Below are positions 18,891 through 28,033 of a DNA stretch of 64,000 nucleotides, piece by piece. The notes under the pieces were generated by a model. It did not search any database. It had not been told where the DNA came from and worked only from the letters and a program-made list of their open reading frames with translations. Location: the NCBI RefSeq assembly GCF_002902985.1, contig NZ_CP026167.1:3596001-3660000 (forward strand), written 5' to 3'. Within the stretch, counting starts at the first letter, position 1, and each line of letters begins with the position of its first letter. Made by a program: the position numbers and the translations under genes. The stretch comes from Leclercia sp. LSNIH1 (lineage in GTDB: Bacteria > Pseudomonadota > Gammaproteobacteria > Enterobacterales > Enterobacteriaceae).

Positions 18891-20900
18891 GTGCGCCTGG
18901 GAGAGAGCATTATTGACGATCTGGAGCAAAATTTGCTGTTTCGTTACATGGGCACCCACAGTCCCTGGTGGCGACTGACGGCGGACAGTAACGCGCTCCA
19001 TCTTGCGGCCAGCGAAAGCGCCGATACCACGCAGGTTGTGGCGCTGAATGACGAGCAGGCCAACAGCATTCGCCAGATGACGGTTATTACCTCCAGCATT
19101 ACCATGACGCTCTCCCTCTACGGAACCGAGGTGCCAGTGCACCTGGTGGGACGTAAGATCAATAAAAAAGAGTGGACCGGTACCGCCTCCGCCTGGAACG
19201 ACACCCCTTCCGTCGCCCGCGATCTGGCGCAGGGGTTATCCTTTGCCGAGCAGGTGGTTTCAGAGGCCAACTCGGTCATCGTTATTCTCGACCGGCACGG
19301 CAATATTCAACGCTTCAACCGCCTGAGCGAAGAATATACCGGGATGAAAGAGCACGAGGTTATCGGTCAGAACGTCTTTAAACTGTTTATGAGCCGCAGC
19401 GAGGCAGCGGCTTCCCGGCGTAATATCAGCGGTTTTTTTCGGGACGGCAGCTCCTATGAAGTGGAACGCTGGATTAAAACCCGCAAAGGGCAGCGTTTGT
19501 TTTTATTCCGTAATAAATTCGTGCACAGCGGCAGCGGAAAAAATGAAATATTCCTTATCTGTTCCGGTACGGATATCACTGAAGAACGCCGTGCCCAGGA
19601 ACGTCTTCGTGTACTTGCCAATACCGACACCATTACCGGCCTGCCAAACCGCAACGCTATCCACGATCTGATCAGCGAAGCGATTGAAACCCGTGGCGAT
19701 GGCCAGGTGGGCGTGGTCTATCTTGACCTCGATAATTTCAAAAAAGTGAATGATGCCTACGGGCATATGTTTGGCGATCAGCTGCTGCAGGCGGTGGCGC
19801 TGGCTATCCTCAGTTGCCTGGAGGACGGGCAGGTTCTTGCGCGTCTGGGTGGCGACGAGTTTATCGTGCTGGCAACCGGTACGTCACAGGGTGCGCTCGA
19901 GGCCATGGCTTCGCGGATCCTCACCCGCCTGCGTCAGCCTTTCCGGATTGGTTTAATTGAAGTCTACACCGGCTGTTCGCTGGGGATCTCCCTCGCGCCG
20001 CAGCACGGCACCGATCGGGAAAGCGTGATACGCAACGCCGATACGGCCATGTATACCGCGAAAGAGAACGGACGCGGCAAGTTCTGCGTTTTCTCTCCGG
20101 AAATGAATCAGCGCGTATTTGAATATCTGTGGCTGGACACCAATCTGCGCAAGGCGCTGGAGAATGATCAGCTGGTGATCCACTACCAGCCCAAAATTAC
20201 CTGGCGTGGCGAGGTGAGAACCCTCGAAGCGCTGGTGCGTTGGCAGTCTCCGGAGCGCGGACTGATCCCGCCGCTGGAGTTTATCTCCTACGCCGAAGAG
20301 TCCGGACTGATCGTTCCATTGGGGCGTTGGGTGATGCTGGATGTGGTTCGTCAGGTTGCCAAATGGCGCGATAAAGGCATCAATTTACGCGTGGCGGTCA
20401 ACGTTTCGGCCCGCCAGCTGGCAGACCAGACGATTTTCAGCGATCTGAAACAGGCGCTGAAGGATCTCAATTTTGAATATTGCCCCATTGACGTTGAATT
20501 GACCGAAAGCTGCCTGATTGAAAACGAAGAGCTGGCGCTGTCGGTGATCCAGCAGTTCAGCCAGCTGGGGGCGCAGATCCACCTTGATGATTTCGGAACC
20601 GGTTATTCGTCGCTGTCGCAACTGGCGCGTTTTCCCATCGATGCCATTCAGCTCGACCAGGCATTTGTCCGGGATATCCATAAGCAGTCGGTGTCGCAAT
20701 CGCTGGTGCGCGCGATCGTTGCAGTCGCTCAGGCGCTGAATTTGCAGGTGATTGCCGAAGGGGTCGAGAGTGCGAAAGAAGACGCCTTTCTGACGAAGAA
20801 CGGCGTCAATGAACGACAGGGATTTCTGTTTGCTAAACCCATGCCCGCTGTCGCTTTCGAGCGATGGTTTAAACGCTATCAGTCACGCAATGCGCGCTAG
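18891..20900 (+). CDS. pdeR: PdeR/RpfR: FI-PAS-GGDEF-EAL DSF receptor and c-di-GMP phosphodiesterase
   Basis: Orthologue of E. coli PdeR (Gmr, YciR) and of RpfR. Order: N-terminal RpfF-interaction (FI) domain about 1-105, PAS about 115-235 (binds cis-2-enoic fatty acids in RpfR), GGDEF about 245-400 with intact RLGGDEF, EAL about 410-660 with LEALVRW and DDFGTGYSS. It lowers c-di-GMP when DSF is bound. Start is uncertain: a stop precedes GTG 18891, which has no Shine-Dalgarno, whereas GGGAGAG at 18899 sits just ahead of two ATT codons (18909, 18912). The E. coli length of 661 fits an ATT start. Faces rpfF; the stops share CTAG. Confidence 0.95.
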   Translation: MRLGESIIDDLEQNLLFRYMGTHSPWWRLTADSNALHLAASESADTTQVVALNDEQANSIRQMTVITSSITMTLSLYGTEVPVHLVGRKINKKEWTGTASAWNDTPSVARDLAQGLSFAEQVVSEANSVIVILDRHGNIQRFNRLSEEYTGMKEHEVIGQNVFKLFMSRSEAAASRRNISGFFRDGSSYEVERWIKTRKGQRLFLFRNKFVHSGSGKNEIFLICSGTDITEERRAQERLRVLANTDTITGLPNRNAIHDLISEAIETRGDGQVGVVYLDLDNFKKVNDAYGHMFGDQLLQAVALAILSCLEDGQVLARLGGDEFIVLATGTSQGALEAMASRILTRLRQPFRIGLIEVYTGCSLGISLAPQHGTDRESVIRNADTAMYTAKENGRGKFCVFSPEMNQRVFEYLWLDTNLRKALENDQLVIHYQPKITWRGEVRTLEALVRWQSPERGLIPPLEFISYAEESGLIVPLGRWVMLDVVRQVAKWRDKGINLRVAVNVSARQLADQTIFSDLKQALKDLNFEYCPIDVELTESCLIENEELALSVIQQFSQLGAQIHLDDFGTGYSSLSQLARFPIDAIQLDQAFVRDIHKQSVSQSLVRAIVAVAQALNLQVIAEGVESAKEDAFLTKNGVNERQGFLFAKPMPAVAFERWFKRYQSRNAR

Positions 20901-21766
20901 CTGGCTTTACGCAGCCCCGATGCCGTGTGGCGGTCCTGCAACAGCACCAGCCGCTGCATATAGGCCACGTCCTTAGGTTGCAGGCAGAATGCGGCGTCTA
21001 CCCAATCTTCCGTGATGTCCATCAGCTCACTGCGCGGCAGCTGCAATACCCGCTGGCGGGCGCGCAGCATCGCTCTGACGCCATTCATTTTGGGTTGTAA
21101 CGTGTCGATGAAGGTCCGCGTCGCCACGTAGCCCTGGCCGGGTTCGAACAGCACGTCCACCAGCCCCTGCTGCTCATACCATTCCGCAGTGTGCGACTCC
21201 CCTTTATAGATCAGCTCTTCTGCCAGTTTCATACCAGAGCGGCGGGCAACCAGCGAGTAGCCTCCCATCCCGGGGAACAGGTTAAAGGCGATTTCAGGAA
21301 ACCCTAAGCGGGCATCCCGTTGCGCCAGTAAAAAGTGGTGCGCCAGCGCCGCTTCAAAGCCACCGCCAAGGGCACTGCCCTCTACCATCGACAGGGTGAT
21401 CGCCCCGGTATCAAATCCCCGCGATGCGGCGTGGACACAGTCCACACAGGCGCGGGCATAGGCCCGAAGCGCTTCCCGACGACCGTTCTCAATGCACTCG
21501 ACAAAGAAGCGTAAATCGCCGCCAGTATTATACATATCGGGCACCAGCGAACCGGTCACCCAGAAATCAACCTCAAACCCGGACTGACGCACCAGCCAGG
21601 ACAGGTTCATAATCTCCTCTATAAGCGCATGATTGAAGCAGGGACGCGGCTGGGCCCGTAACATCATCCACACGGTACGTCTCTCCTCCTCGTAATAGCC
21701 GGCGAGCTGAGTGAATCGTGCAGAATCAGTGAACAGTTTACAGGTTGCCTGATTGATAATTGTCAT
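20897..21766 (-). CDS. rpfF: RpfF, DSF-family quorum-signal synthase
   Basis: A 289-residue crotonase-fold enzyme that makes cis-2-enoic fatty-acid signals from acyl-ACP by combined dehydratase and thioesterase action. The RpfF features are visible: [16 protein letters not shown] with Glu138 and [16 protein letters not shown] with Glu158, twenty residues apart like the two catalytic glutamates of Xanthomonas RpfF (141/161), and an N-terminal extension before the crotonase core. GAGGA lies eight bases before the ATG. It converges on pdeR/rpfR, its receptor in Cronobacter and Burkholderia. E. coli K-12 keeps only the receptor. A plain enoyl-CoA hydratase is less likely. Confidence 0.9.
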   Translation of the reverse strand: MTIINQATCKLFTDSARFTQLAGYYEEERRTVWMMLRAQPRPCFNHALIEEIMNLSWLVRQSGFEVDFWVTGSLVPDMYNTGGDLRFFVECIENGRREALRAYARACVDCVHAASRGFDTGAITLSMVEGSALGGGFEAALAHHFLLAQRDARLGFPEIAFNLFPGMGGYSLVARRSGMKLAEELIYKGESHTAEWYEQQGLVDVLFEPGQGYVATRTFIDTLQPKMNGVRAMLRARQRVLQLPRSELMDITEDWVDAAFCLQPKDVAYMQRLVLLQDRHTASGLRKAS

Positions 21767-21958
21767 AGTCTAATTCCTCATAGAAAAAAGCGCCTTGCGC
21801 GCAGAGTTAGACTAATCCACTACATAATTCCTACGTATAAAGAAGCATCAAAATATCACTACCATTAATGGGCTTTCGTTAGCTCACTTTTTCCCTTCTC
21901 TTTTGCCTTCAATTTCTGCATCATTGAATTTATTCACTTTTCATTTAGGGATGAGATT

Positions 21959-22141
21959 ATGTCTGATATCGATGCACTGAAAGTGGCGCAACGTATTGAT
22001 ACTGTGCTGGATATTCTGGTCGCAGGCGATGTGAACTCTGCTCTTCGTAATCTCGAGATATTAAAATCAGAATTACTGACCCAGGCGGGCGAGCAGAAAA
22101 ACCCCGAGGCAGTATCGCCTAAATCCCCCTGGGAAGTTTAA
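21959..22141 (+). CDS. yciZ: Small protein YciZ (UPF0509)
   Basis: A 60-residue, acidic, helical protein with no membrane segment; function unknown. Its sequence ([20 protein letters not shown] and the ending PWEV) matches E. coli YciZ, and it holds the same position between pdeR and yciT. GGGATGAG precedes the ATG by a few bases. It is divergent from rpfF, sharing a 190-base AT-rich promoter region. Confidence 0.88.
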   Translation: MSDIDALKVAQRIDTVLDILVAGDVNSALRNLEILKSELLTQAGEQKNPEAVSPKSPWEV

Positions 22142-22209
22142 GGCTCGATCCATCTCTCGTGTTTATGTCAGTTTTCAACTAACGGCGATGCCGTTTTAAT
22201 ATGGATGCT

Positions 22210-22965
22210 ATGAACTCCCGACAACAAGTAATATTACAGATGGTGATCGATACAGGGCGTGTGAGTGTCGTTGATCTGGCAAAAGCGACCGGCGTGTCAG
22301 AAGTCACCATCCGCCAGGATCTCAATCTTCTGGAAAAAATGAGCTACCTCCGTCGCGCGCATGGTTACGCCGTCCCGCTGGACAGCGAAGATGTTGAAAC
22401 GCGGATGATGAACAACTATGCGCTGAAACGCGAGCTGGCGGAGTTTGCAGCGTCTCTGGTGAATAATGGCGAAACGGTGTTTATCGAGAACGGCAGCTGC
22501 AATGCCCTTCTCGCGCGCACGCTGGCCGACCAGAAAGAAGAGGTTACCATCGTGACGGTGAGCAGCTATATAGCGCATCTTCTGAAGGAGACGCGCAGCG
22601 AAGTGATTTTGCTCGGCGGCATTTACCAGAAAAAAAGCGAAAGCATGGTTGGCCCGCTTACCCGTCAGTATGTGCAGCAAGTCCATTTCAACAAGGCATT
22701 TATCGGCATTGATGGCTGGTTGCCTGATACCGGCTTTACCGGAAGGGACATGATGCGCTCGGATGTGGTAAATGCGGTGCTGGAGAAAGGCGGCGAGACC
22801 ATTGTGCTCACCGACAGCTCAAAATTCGGTGCGGTTCACCCTTATACCATGGGCCCGGTCTCTCGCTTCAGCCGGGTTATTACCGACGAGGGCATTAAAC
22901 AGGCGCACATCGCTAATCTGCAGCAAGACGGCTTAACCGTCGATATCGTCAAAAAACCTGCCTGA
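22210..22965 (+). CDS. yciT: DeoR-family regulator YciT
   Basis: A 251-residue DeoR/GlpR-type repressor: N-terminal winged helix ([25 protein letters not shown]) and a C-terminal sugar-phosphate sensor domain (about 75-235, with [15 protein letters not shown]). The E. coli homologue has been linked to control of genes responding to osmolarity; the ligand is unknown. I use ATG 22210 (MNSRQQ), as in E. coli; an in-frame ATG at 22201 is possible because neither has a strong Shine-Dalgarno. Confidence 0.92.
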   Translation: MNSRQQVILQMVIDTGRVSVVDLAKATGVSEVTIRQDLNLLEKMSYLRRAHGYAVPLDSEDVETRMMNNYALKRELAEFAASLVNNGETVFIENGSCNALLARTLADQKEEVTIVTVSSYIAHLLKETRSEVILLGGIYQKKSESMVGPLTRQYVQQVHFNKAFIGIDGWLPDTGFTGRDMMRSDVVNAVLEKGGETIVLTDSSKFGAVHPYTMGPVSRFSRVITDEGIKQAHIANLQQDGLTVDIVKKPA

Positions 22966-22975
22966 CCCTCCCCTA

Positions 22976-23001
22976 ACGCCCGAATATCGGGCGTCATTTT
23001 T
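22976..23001 (+). terminator. yciT terminator
   Basis: ACGCCCGA, ATA loop, TCGGGCGT, then CATTTTT. Confidence 0.85.
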
Positions 23002-23038
23002 CTGCCCCTTCGCTCTGAGACTTTTCTGAACCCCCGTT

Positions 23039-23052
23039 TAAGACTATTTACC
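23039..23052 (+). promoter_or_regulatory. Possible RcsB box upstream of osmB
   Basis: TAAGACTATTTACC shares about nine positions with the RcsB box TAAGAATATTCCTA. osmB is RcsB- and RpoS-regulated in E. coli, but this match is imperfect and I could not fix the promoters. Confidence 0.3.
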
Positions 23053-23231
23053 TGTCGGATCAGTAATAAAGACGTAAAATTATTGTTAGCGATATAACAG
23101 GAAGTAACTATCACCTGCGTGATCTTGTAACGCCTGCGCAATCAAGTTTCATGGAATAACGCGCTTGAGGGGGATTGATAACCATTTAAGCGAAATGATT
23201 TCCGTGGATCAATACTTCAGGAGAATGAATT

Positions 23232-23447
23232 ATGACTTTTAACAGCAAAAAATTATCCGCTGCTATGCTGGCCGTTACGCTGGCATTATCCCTGAGCGCG
23301 TGCTCCGGCATGAGCAGACAAGACCGTAATACCGCGATTGGTGCGGGTGCTGGCGCAATCGGTGGTTCCGTCTTAACTGACGGTAGCACGCTGGGTACCC
23401 TGGGTGGTGCTGCAGTGGGTGGGATCATCGGTCACCAGGTTAAATAA
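23232..23447 (+). CDS. osmB: Osmotically inducible lipoprotein OsmB
   Basis: A 71-residue outer-membrane-directed lipoprotein. The signal peptide ends in the lipobox LSAC with Cys24 as the lipidated residue; the mature part is a glycine-zipper (GAGAGAIGG, GGAAVGGIIG). AGGAG precedes the ATG. In E. coli it is induced by osmotic upshift and stationary phase. A palindromic terminator shared with yciH follows. Confidence 0.97.
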   Translation: MTFNSKKLSAAMLAVTLALSLSACSGMSRQDRNTAIGAGAGAIGGSVLTDGSTLGTLGGAAVGGIIGHQVK

Positions 23448-23514
23448 CCTACCGATTGCCATCGCAGTCATTTGATAACGCCCTGCTGTTCTGGCGCTAT
23501 CTCAAAATAAAAAC

Positions 23515-23548
23515 AATAAGCCACGGTCTCGACCGTGGCTTATTTGTT
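23515..23548. terminator. Bidirectional terminator between osmB and yciH
   Basis: AATAAGCCACGGT, CTCG loop, ACCGTGGCTTATT, with TGTTTT on one side and an A-rich run on the other, between convergent stops. Confidence 0.88.
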
Positions 23549-23559
23549 TTGGCGGTACG

Positions 23560-23886
23560 TTAACCGCCCGCTAATTTCACTTTCATCCCTTTTGCTTCCA
23601 GGAGGGATTTAATGAGATCCCGCTTATCGCCCTGGATCTCAATAACGCCATCTTTAACTGAGCCGCCGCATCCGCATTTTTTCTTCAATTCTGCGGCAAT
23701 CTGCGTAAGTGTGGCATCGTCAGCGTCAATTCCGGTGATCAGCGATACGCCCTTCCCTTTACGTCCGCTGGTCTGGCGTTGAATACGTACAATGCCATCA
23801 CCTTTTGGTCGCTCCGCGACCTCTTTTGGCTCATCAATGCGCCCGGTTTCTGTCGAATAGACCAGGCGGCTGTTAGTGTCGCGCAT
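23560..23886 (-). CDS. yciH: SUI1/eIF1-like protein YciH
   Basis: A 108-residue homologue of eukaryotic initiation factor eIF1. The SUI1 domain spans about 28-105 with RQTSGRKGKGVSLITGI and KKCGCGGSVKDG. In E. coli YciH influences start selection in vitro and acts during stress. Its ATG overlaps the pyrF stop by one base (TAATG), so it is translationally coupled to a pyrimidine gene. Confidence 0.96.
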   Translation of the reverse strand: MRDTNSRLVYSTETGRIDEPKEVAERPKGDGIVRIQRQTSGRKGKGVSLITGIDADDATLTQIAAELKKKCGCGGSVKDGVIEIQGDKRDLIKSLLEAKGMKVKLAGG

Positions 23887-24623
23887 TACGCTCCCTTCTG
23901 AAGTGATGCGTTGATAGCTTTAAGGGTTTGTGCCGGATCGGCTGACTGGGTGACCGGTCGACCAATAACCATATAGTCCACGCCCGCCGCCAGCGCCTGT
24001 TCCGGGGTCATAATGCGGCGCTGATCGCCGGCATCACTCCCTTGGGGACGGATACCCGGCGTGACAAGCTTGAAATCCTGTCCGATGGCACTTTTGAAGC
24101 GAACGGCTTCCTGAGCAGAGCAGACGACGCCATCAAGGCCACAGGAGTGCGTCAGGCGGGCCAGACGTTCGGCATGCTCTGCCGGTGACAACGTCACGCC
24201 AAGGTCCAGCAGATCGCTGGCTTCCATGCTGGTCAGCACGGTAACGGCAATCAGCAATGGGGCCTCTTTACCGAAGGGTAACAGCGCTTCGCGAGCGGCG
24301 GTCATCATACGCGCCCCGCCGGAGGCGTGAACGTTCACCATCCAGACTCCAAGCTCAGCCGCAGCCGCAACCGCATGGGCCGTGGTGTTAGGAATATCGT
24401 GGAATTTCAGATCCAGAAAGACATCAAATCCGCGCTGCTGCATATCCCGAACAATTTGCGGACCAAAAAGCGTGAACATCTCTTTACCGATTTTCAGGCG
24501 GCAGTCTTGCGGATCAATTCGATCAACGAACGCCAGGGCATTGTCGCGATTGTTGTAATCCAGAGCGACAACAACAGGAGATTCAGTAACTACGCGGGAG
24601 GAAGATGAAGCTACAGACGTCAT
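23886..24623 (-). CDS. pyrF: Orotidine 5'-phosphate decarboxylase
   Basis: Final step of UMP synthesis. TIM-barrel of 245 residues, identical in length to E. coli PyrF. The catalytic D-x-K-x-x-D array is Asp71, Lys73, Asp76 in [12 protein letters not shown], with Lys44 in CRLKIGKE. The phosphate-binding loop [14 protein letters not shown] is intact. First gene of pyrF-yciH; the upstream 180 bases separate it from lapB. Confidence 0.98.
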   Translation of the reverse strand: MTSVASSSSRVVTESPVVVALDYNNRDNALAFVDRIDPQDCRLKIGKEMFTLFGPQIVRDMQQRGFDVFLDLKFHDIPNTTAHAVAAAAELGVWMVNVHASGGARMMTAAREALLPFGKEAPLLIAVTVLTSMEASDLLDLGVTLSPAEHAERLARLTHSCGLDGVVCSAQEAVRFKSAIGQDFKLVTPGIRPQGSDAGDQRRIMTPEQALAAGVDYMVIGRPVTQSADPAQTLKAINASLQKGA

Positions 24624-24803
24624 GACCGGACCTTCTCGTCGATGGGCGCCGCATCGGCGCGGGAATGTTAAACGGCGAGCATTCTACCTGCGCACCACAA
24701 AAATTAACAGGTTACATTTTCTTTCCTGCCAGACTACAGCGCGCACGGACCCAGTGTTTAACCTTAATTAGTATGTTGTAACTAAATTAAGCCTTTTTAA
24801 AAA

Positions 24804-25973
24804 TTACTGCCCATCGAGGCCGCGAATTGGCTTAATGGTGGACCAGGCGCGGCATGACGGACAGTGCCAGTAGAGGGTATAGGCCGTAAAACCACACTTC
24901 TGGCAGCGATAGCGCGGCTTGCTGCGCACCTGCTCGCCTACCATGTCGCGCAGCACCATCAGGCTCTCTTTGGCGCGCCCCTCTTCTGCCTCGTTCAGGT
25001 GATAATCCATCAACTTATGGAAGACGCGCATGGTGGGATGGCGCTGCAGCTGGCGGGTAATGTAGACCTGCGCCGTATCACTGCCCTCGTGTTCCTGAAC
25101 CACATCCGCCAGCATCAGCTCCGCTGTCGCCCCGGTGTTCTCTTCCACGCAACGACGCAGGAAAGCCACCCACTCTGAGGTCATGCCCAGCTGCTGATAG
25201 CAGGTTTGCAACATCTCCAGGGTTTCGCTGACCAGCTCTTTATCCTGATCGATAACCCGGAGCAGACTCTCCACCGCCTTCTGGTAATCCCCTTTCGCCA
25301 TATAGACGCGCCCCATCATGATGGAGACACGCGCGCTGCTGCGATCCGCGGCGGCACCCTTGCGAAGAAGCGCCATGGCTTTGTCCATATCTTCGCTGCC
25401 CATCTGTTGCAGGGCGAGTTCACAGTAAAAGTGGCCAATTTCAACGCGCTGTTTATCTTTACCGAGCTTCACCAGACGTTCAGCAACGTCGATCGCTTTC
25501 TGCCATTCGCTGGTGGCCTGGTAAATCTGCAGCAACTGCTGCAGGGCGCTGATGCGAAAATCAGTTTCATCCACCAGCTGCTTGAACATCTCTTCGGCGC
25601 GATCGTAGAGGCCGGCCGCCATGTAGTCACGGCCCAGCTGTTGTACCGCCAGCAAACGCTGCTCATAGGTTAATGAGGCGCTCTCCATTAAGGTCTGGTG
25701 GATGCGGATGGCGCGGTCGACTTCACCGCGGGAGCGGAACAGATTACCGAGCGTAAGGTGGGCTTCAACGGTACCGGTATCCTCTTTCAACATCTCAAGG
25801 AACAGATCGACCGCTTTATCCTGTTGGTTGCTCAGAAGGAAGTTAACCCCGGCGACATAGTCGCGAGAAAGACGGTTCGCCTCATCCTGCTTTGTTTGTT
25901 GCGCACTTCTGCGGCCCATATACCAGCCATAGGCTGCGGCTACAGGCAAAAGCAGAAACAACAACTCCAGCAT
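24804..25973 (-). CDS. lapB: LapB (YciM), LPS-assembly TPR protein with rubredoxin-type zinc site
   Basis: Essential inner-membrane adaptor that directs LpxC to FtsH and so limits LPS synthesis. The 389 residues comprise an N-terminal transmembrane anchor (about 1-20), nine or so TPR repeats (about 35-350) and a C-terminal zinc ribbon with two CxxC pairs (CQKCGFTAY and CPSCRAW). It lies six bases after lapA, the usual operon. Confidence 0.97.
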   Translation of the reverse strand: MLELLFLLLPVAAAYGWYMGRRSAQQTKQDEANRLSRDYVAGVNFLLSNQQDKAVDLFLEMLKEDTGTVEAHLTLGNLFRSRGEVDRAIRIHQTLMESASLTYEQRLLAVQQLGRDYMAAGLYDRAEEMFKQLVDETDFRISALQQLLQIYQATSEWQKAIDVAERLVKLGKDKQRVEIGHFYCELALQQMGSEDMDKAMALLRKGAAADRSSARVSIMMGRVYMAKGDYQKAVESLLRVIDQDKELVSETLEMLQTCYQQLGMTSEWVAFLRRCVEENTGATAELMLADVVQEHEGSDTAQVYITRQLQRHPTMRVFHKLMDYHLNEAEEGRAKESLMVLRDMVGEQVRSKPRYRCQKCGFTAYTLYWHCPSCRAWSTIKPIRGLDGQ

Positions 25974-25979
25974 CTTAGA

Positions 25980-26288
25980 TTATTCCTTCGCTACCGGCAC
26001 ACCTGAACTTACCGGAACGTCGGCCGGAGGCGCAATTTGGTTTTCAAGACGTTTAATCTTTCGTTCAGCCCGGGCGAGTGTTACCCGAACTTTAAGCCAG
26101 AACAGACCGCAAATCAGCCAGCCGATAACAAACCCGGCAGCAAACAGAACCGCCAGGAGGCTGGATATCCGATATTCGCCTTGCGCCAGCAGATAATTAA
26201 ACGTTACCTGTTGATCGTTTTGCGCACCCAATGTGACGGAAATGACAAAAATCGCCAACACCAGTAAGAAAATGAGTAAATATTTCAC
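25980..26288 (-). CDS. lapA: LapA (YciS), inner-membrane LPS-assembly protein
   Basis: A 102-residue protein (DUF1049) with two transmembrane helices (about 1-22 and 42-66) and a cytoplasmic basic coiled segment. Partner of LapB, heat-shock-induced in E. coli. It is the first gene of lapA-lapB and is separated from pgpB by about 150 bases. Confidence 0.95.
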   Translation of the reverse strand: MKYLLIFLLVLAIFVISVTLGAQNDQQVTFNYLLAQGEYRISSLLAVLFAAGFVIGWLICGLFWLKVRVTLARAERKIKRLENQIAPPADVPVSSGVPVAKE

Positions 26289-26439
26289 ATTACTTCCCGT
26301 TATGTGGTTTAAGCGAATAAAGAGTGTTCACCATAGCGTAACCAGCCTTATAAACTACCATTTTCAGGACGGGCGCGAAACGGAAAAAGCGTCGCGCCAC
26401 GTCCAGATCTGCGGCTTAATATAATAATTTCAACCTCAG

Positions 26440-27204
26440 TCAGCTTTCTTGCTCTCTGTCGGCAATTTCCCGCTTCTCTTCAGCCGGAGGCGTGAGCGGG
26501 CCACAGAATCGCTGAGCAAGCCAGGTCGCACAGGTGATCAACAGCCAGGAAATCAATGTGGCGACCACCAGATCCCGCGGCCAGTGCATGCCAAGCAGCA
26601 AGCGGCTTCCCATCACGCCCGTCGCCCAGACCAGCAGTACCACGATAGTGACCGTGCGCCGACGCGGCCACAGCAACCCTATCCCCAGTAACGCCCAGCT
26701 TGCCGCGAACATGGTATGCCCGGACGGGAAAGCAAAACCGGTCTCTTTCTGCCAGTGTTTACGTAAAAAAGTGGGAATAGTCTGTTGTTCAGCAAGCTGT
26801 TCTTCTACCAGCTCACCGCGCGCTTTACGCTTTAAATTGTAGAAGTCGTTGACCGGGACATGGTGAGTTTTTTCCAGCCAGACCACGAAAGGACGCGGCT
26901 CCTGCACCCGATCTTTTACCAGGGATTTAACGCCCTGACCCACCAGAATGACCCCCGCAAGGATGGCAAAAAGCATGACGGCTGCCCGCAGGCGGAAACG
27001 CAGGCACCACAAAAACCAGCCGCAGAGTAGCGTATGCGTAATAATTCCCCAGGGCTGGGTGACGGTCTCCGTTATCCAGAACAGCACCTTCAACCATCCG
27101 CTATTCGTGCCTGGCTGCCACTGCCAGCCCGATATCCATAAGGCCGCAGGCATAATGAGCAATATCCCCGCGCCAACCGCCGTGCGGCGGGCAATTGAAA
27201 GCAT
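26440..27204 (-). CDS. pgpB: Phosphatidylglycerophosphatase B / undecaprenyl-pyrophosphate phosphatase
   Basis: Six-helix PAP2 phosphatase, 254 residues, that dephosphorylates phosphatidylglycerophosphate and undecaprenyl diphosphate. The three PAP2 motifs are present: KDRVQEPRP, FPSGHTMF and SRLLLGMHWPRD, all on the periplasmic face. It is monocistronic and divergent from ribA. Confidence 0.96.
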   Translation of the reverse strand: MLSIARRTAVGAGILLIMPAALWISGWQWQPGTNSGWLKVLFWITETVTQPWGIITHTLLCGWFLWCLRFRLRAAVMLFAILAGVILVGQGVKSLVKDRVQEPRPFVVWLEKTHHVPVNDFYNLKRKARGELVEEQLAEQQTIPTFLRKHWQKETGFAFPSGHTMFAASWALLGIGLLWPRRRTVTIVVLLVWATGVMGSRLLLGMHWPRDLVVATLISWLLITCATWLAQRFCGPLTPPAEEKREIADREQES

Positions 27205-27401
27205 GTCGTCTCCTTTTTCCGATAAGCCTCACAATCATAACCGAAAAATCAGAACTGCGTAAAAATGTCGGATTGTGCGTTTAACGTTCGTTAAGCCGGC
27301 AGTGATTAGGTGAACCCGTGCAGCTTGTGGCAAAATAAGAACATACCGACAGCCAAACAGGCGACAGACACAAGGCGTGTCAGCATTTTCTGGAGAATCA
27401 C

Positions 27402-27992
27402 ATGCAGCTTAAACGTGTGGCAGAAGCCAATCTGCCAACCCCCTGGGGCGATTTCCTGATGGTGGGCTTTGAAGAACTGGCAACCGGGCAGGATCATGTC
27501 GCGTTAGTCTTCGGCGATACGTCCGGGCAGACGCCGGTTCTGGCTCGCGTTCATTCTGAGTGTCTTACGGGTGATGCCCTGTTTAGCCTGCGCTGCGATT
27601 GTGGTTTTCAACTTGAAGCTGCCCTGTCGCGCATCGCCGAAGAGGGCCGGGGCATTCTGCTGTATCACCGTCAGGAGGGCCGCAACATCGGTCTGCTGAA
27701 TAAGATCCGCGCCTATGCGTTGCAGGATCAAGGCTACGATACGGTTGAAGCTAATCACCAGTTGGGCTTTGCTGCCGATGAACGTGATTTCACCCTGTGC
27801 GCGGATATGTTCAAGCTGCTGGGCGTCGATGAAGTGCGTCTGCTGACCAATAACCCGCGGAAGGTGGAGATCCTGACCGAAGCCGGGATCAACATCGTTG
27901 AACGTGTGCCGCTGATTGTGGGGCGTAACCCGAAAAACGAACACTATCTGGATACCAAAGCGGCCAAGCTAGGTCATCTGCTTAACAAGTAA
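27402..27992 (+). CDS. ribA: GTP cyclohydrolase II
   Basis: First committed step of riboflavin synthesis: opens GTP to the diaminopyrimidine. Zinc ligands Cys54, Cys65 and Cys67 ([17 protein letters not shown]) and the [13 protein letters not shown] loop are intact in 196 residues. GGAG stands before the ATG. No FMN riboswitch-like conserved structure was recognised in the 197-base upstream region, which fits the SoxRS-controlled E. coli gene. Confidence 0.97.
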   Translation: MQLKRVAEANLPTPWGDFLMVGFEELATGQDHVALVFGDTSGQTPVLARVHSECLTGDALFSLRCDCGFQLEAALSRIAEEGRGILLYHRQEGRNIGLLNKIRAYALQDQGYDTVEANHQLGFAADERDFTLCADMFKLLGVDEVRLLTNNPRKVEILTEAGINIVERVPLIVGRNPKNEHYLDTKAAKLGHLLNK

Positions 27993-27998
27993 AAACAA

Positions 27999-28033
27999 CA
28001 GCCCGGCAATTTATGCCGGGCTGATTTTCTTTT
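27999..28033. terminator. Bidirectional terminator between ribA and acnA
   Basis: CAGCCCGGCA, ATTTA loop, TGCCGGGCTG, followed by ATTTTCTTTT; the reverse reading ends TTGTTTTTAC. Its 3' end overlaps the acnA stop. Confidence 0.88.

Noticed and set aside
20897..21766. Reading the crotonase gene as a plain enoyl-CoA hydratase
   Set aside because: The extended N-terminus, the Glu pair spacing and the partner pdeR fit RpfF better.
27205..27401. FMN riboswitch before ribA
   Set aside because: The region is short and the conserved RFN-element segments could not be found by eye; E. coli ribA has none either.
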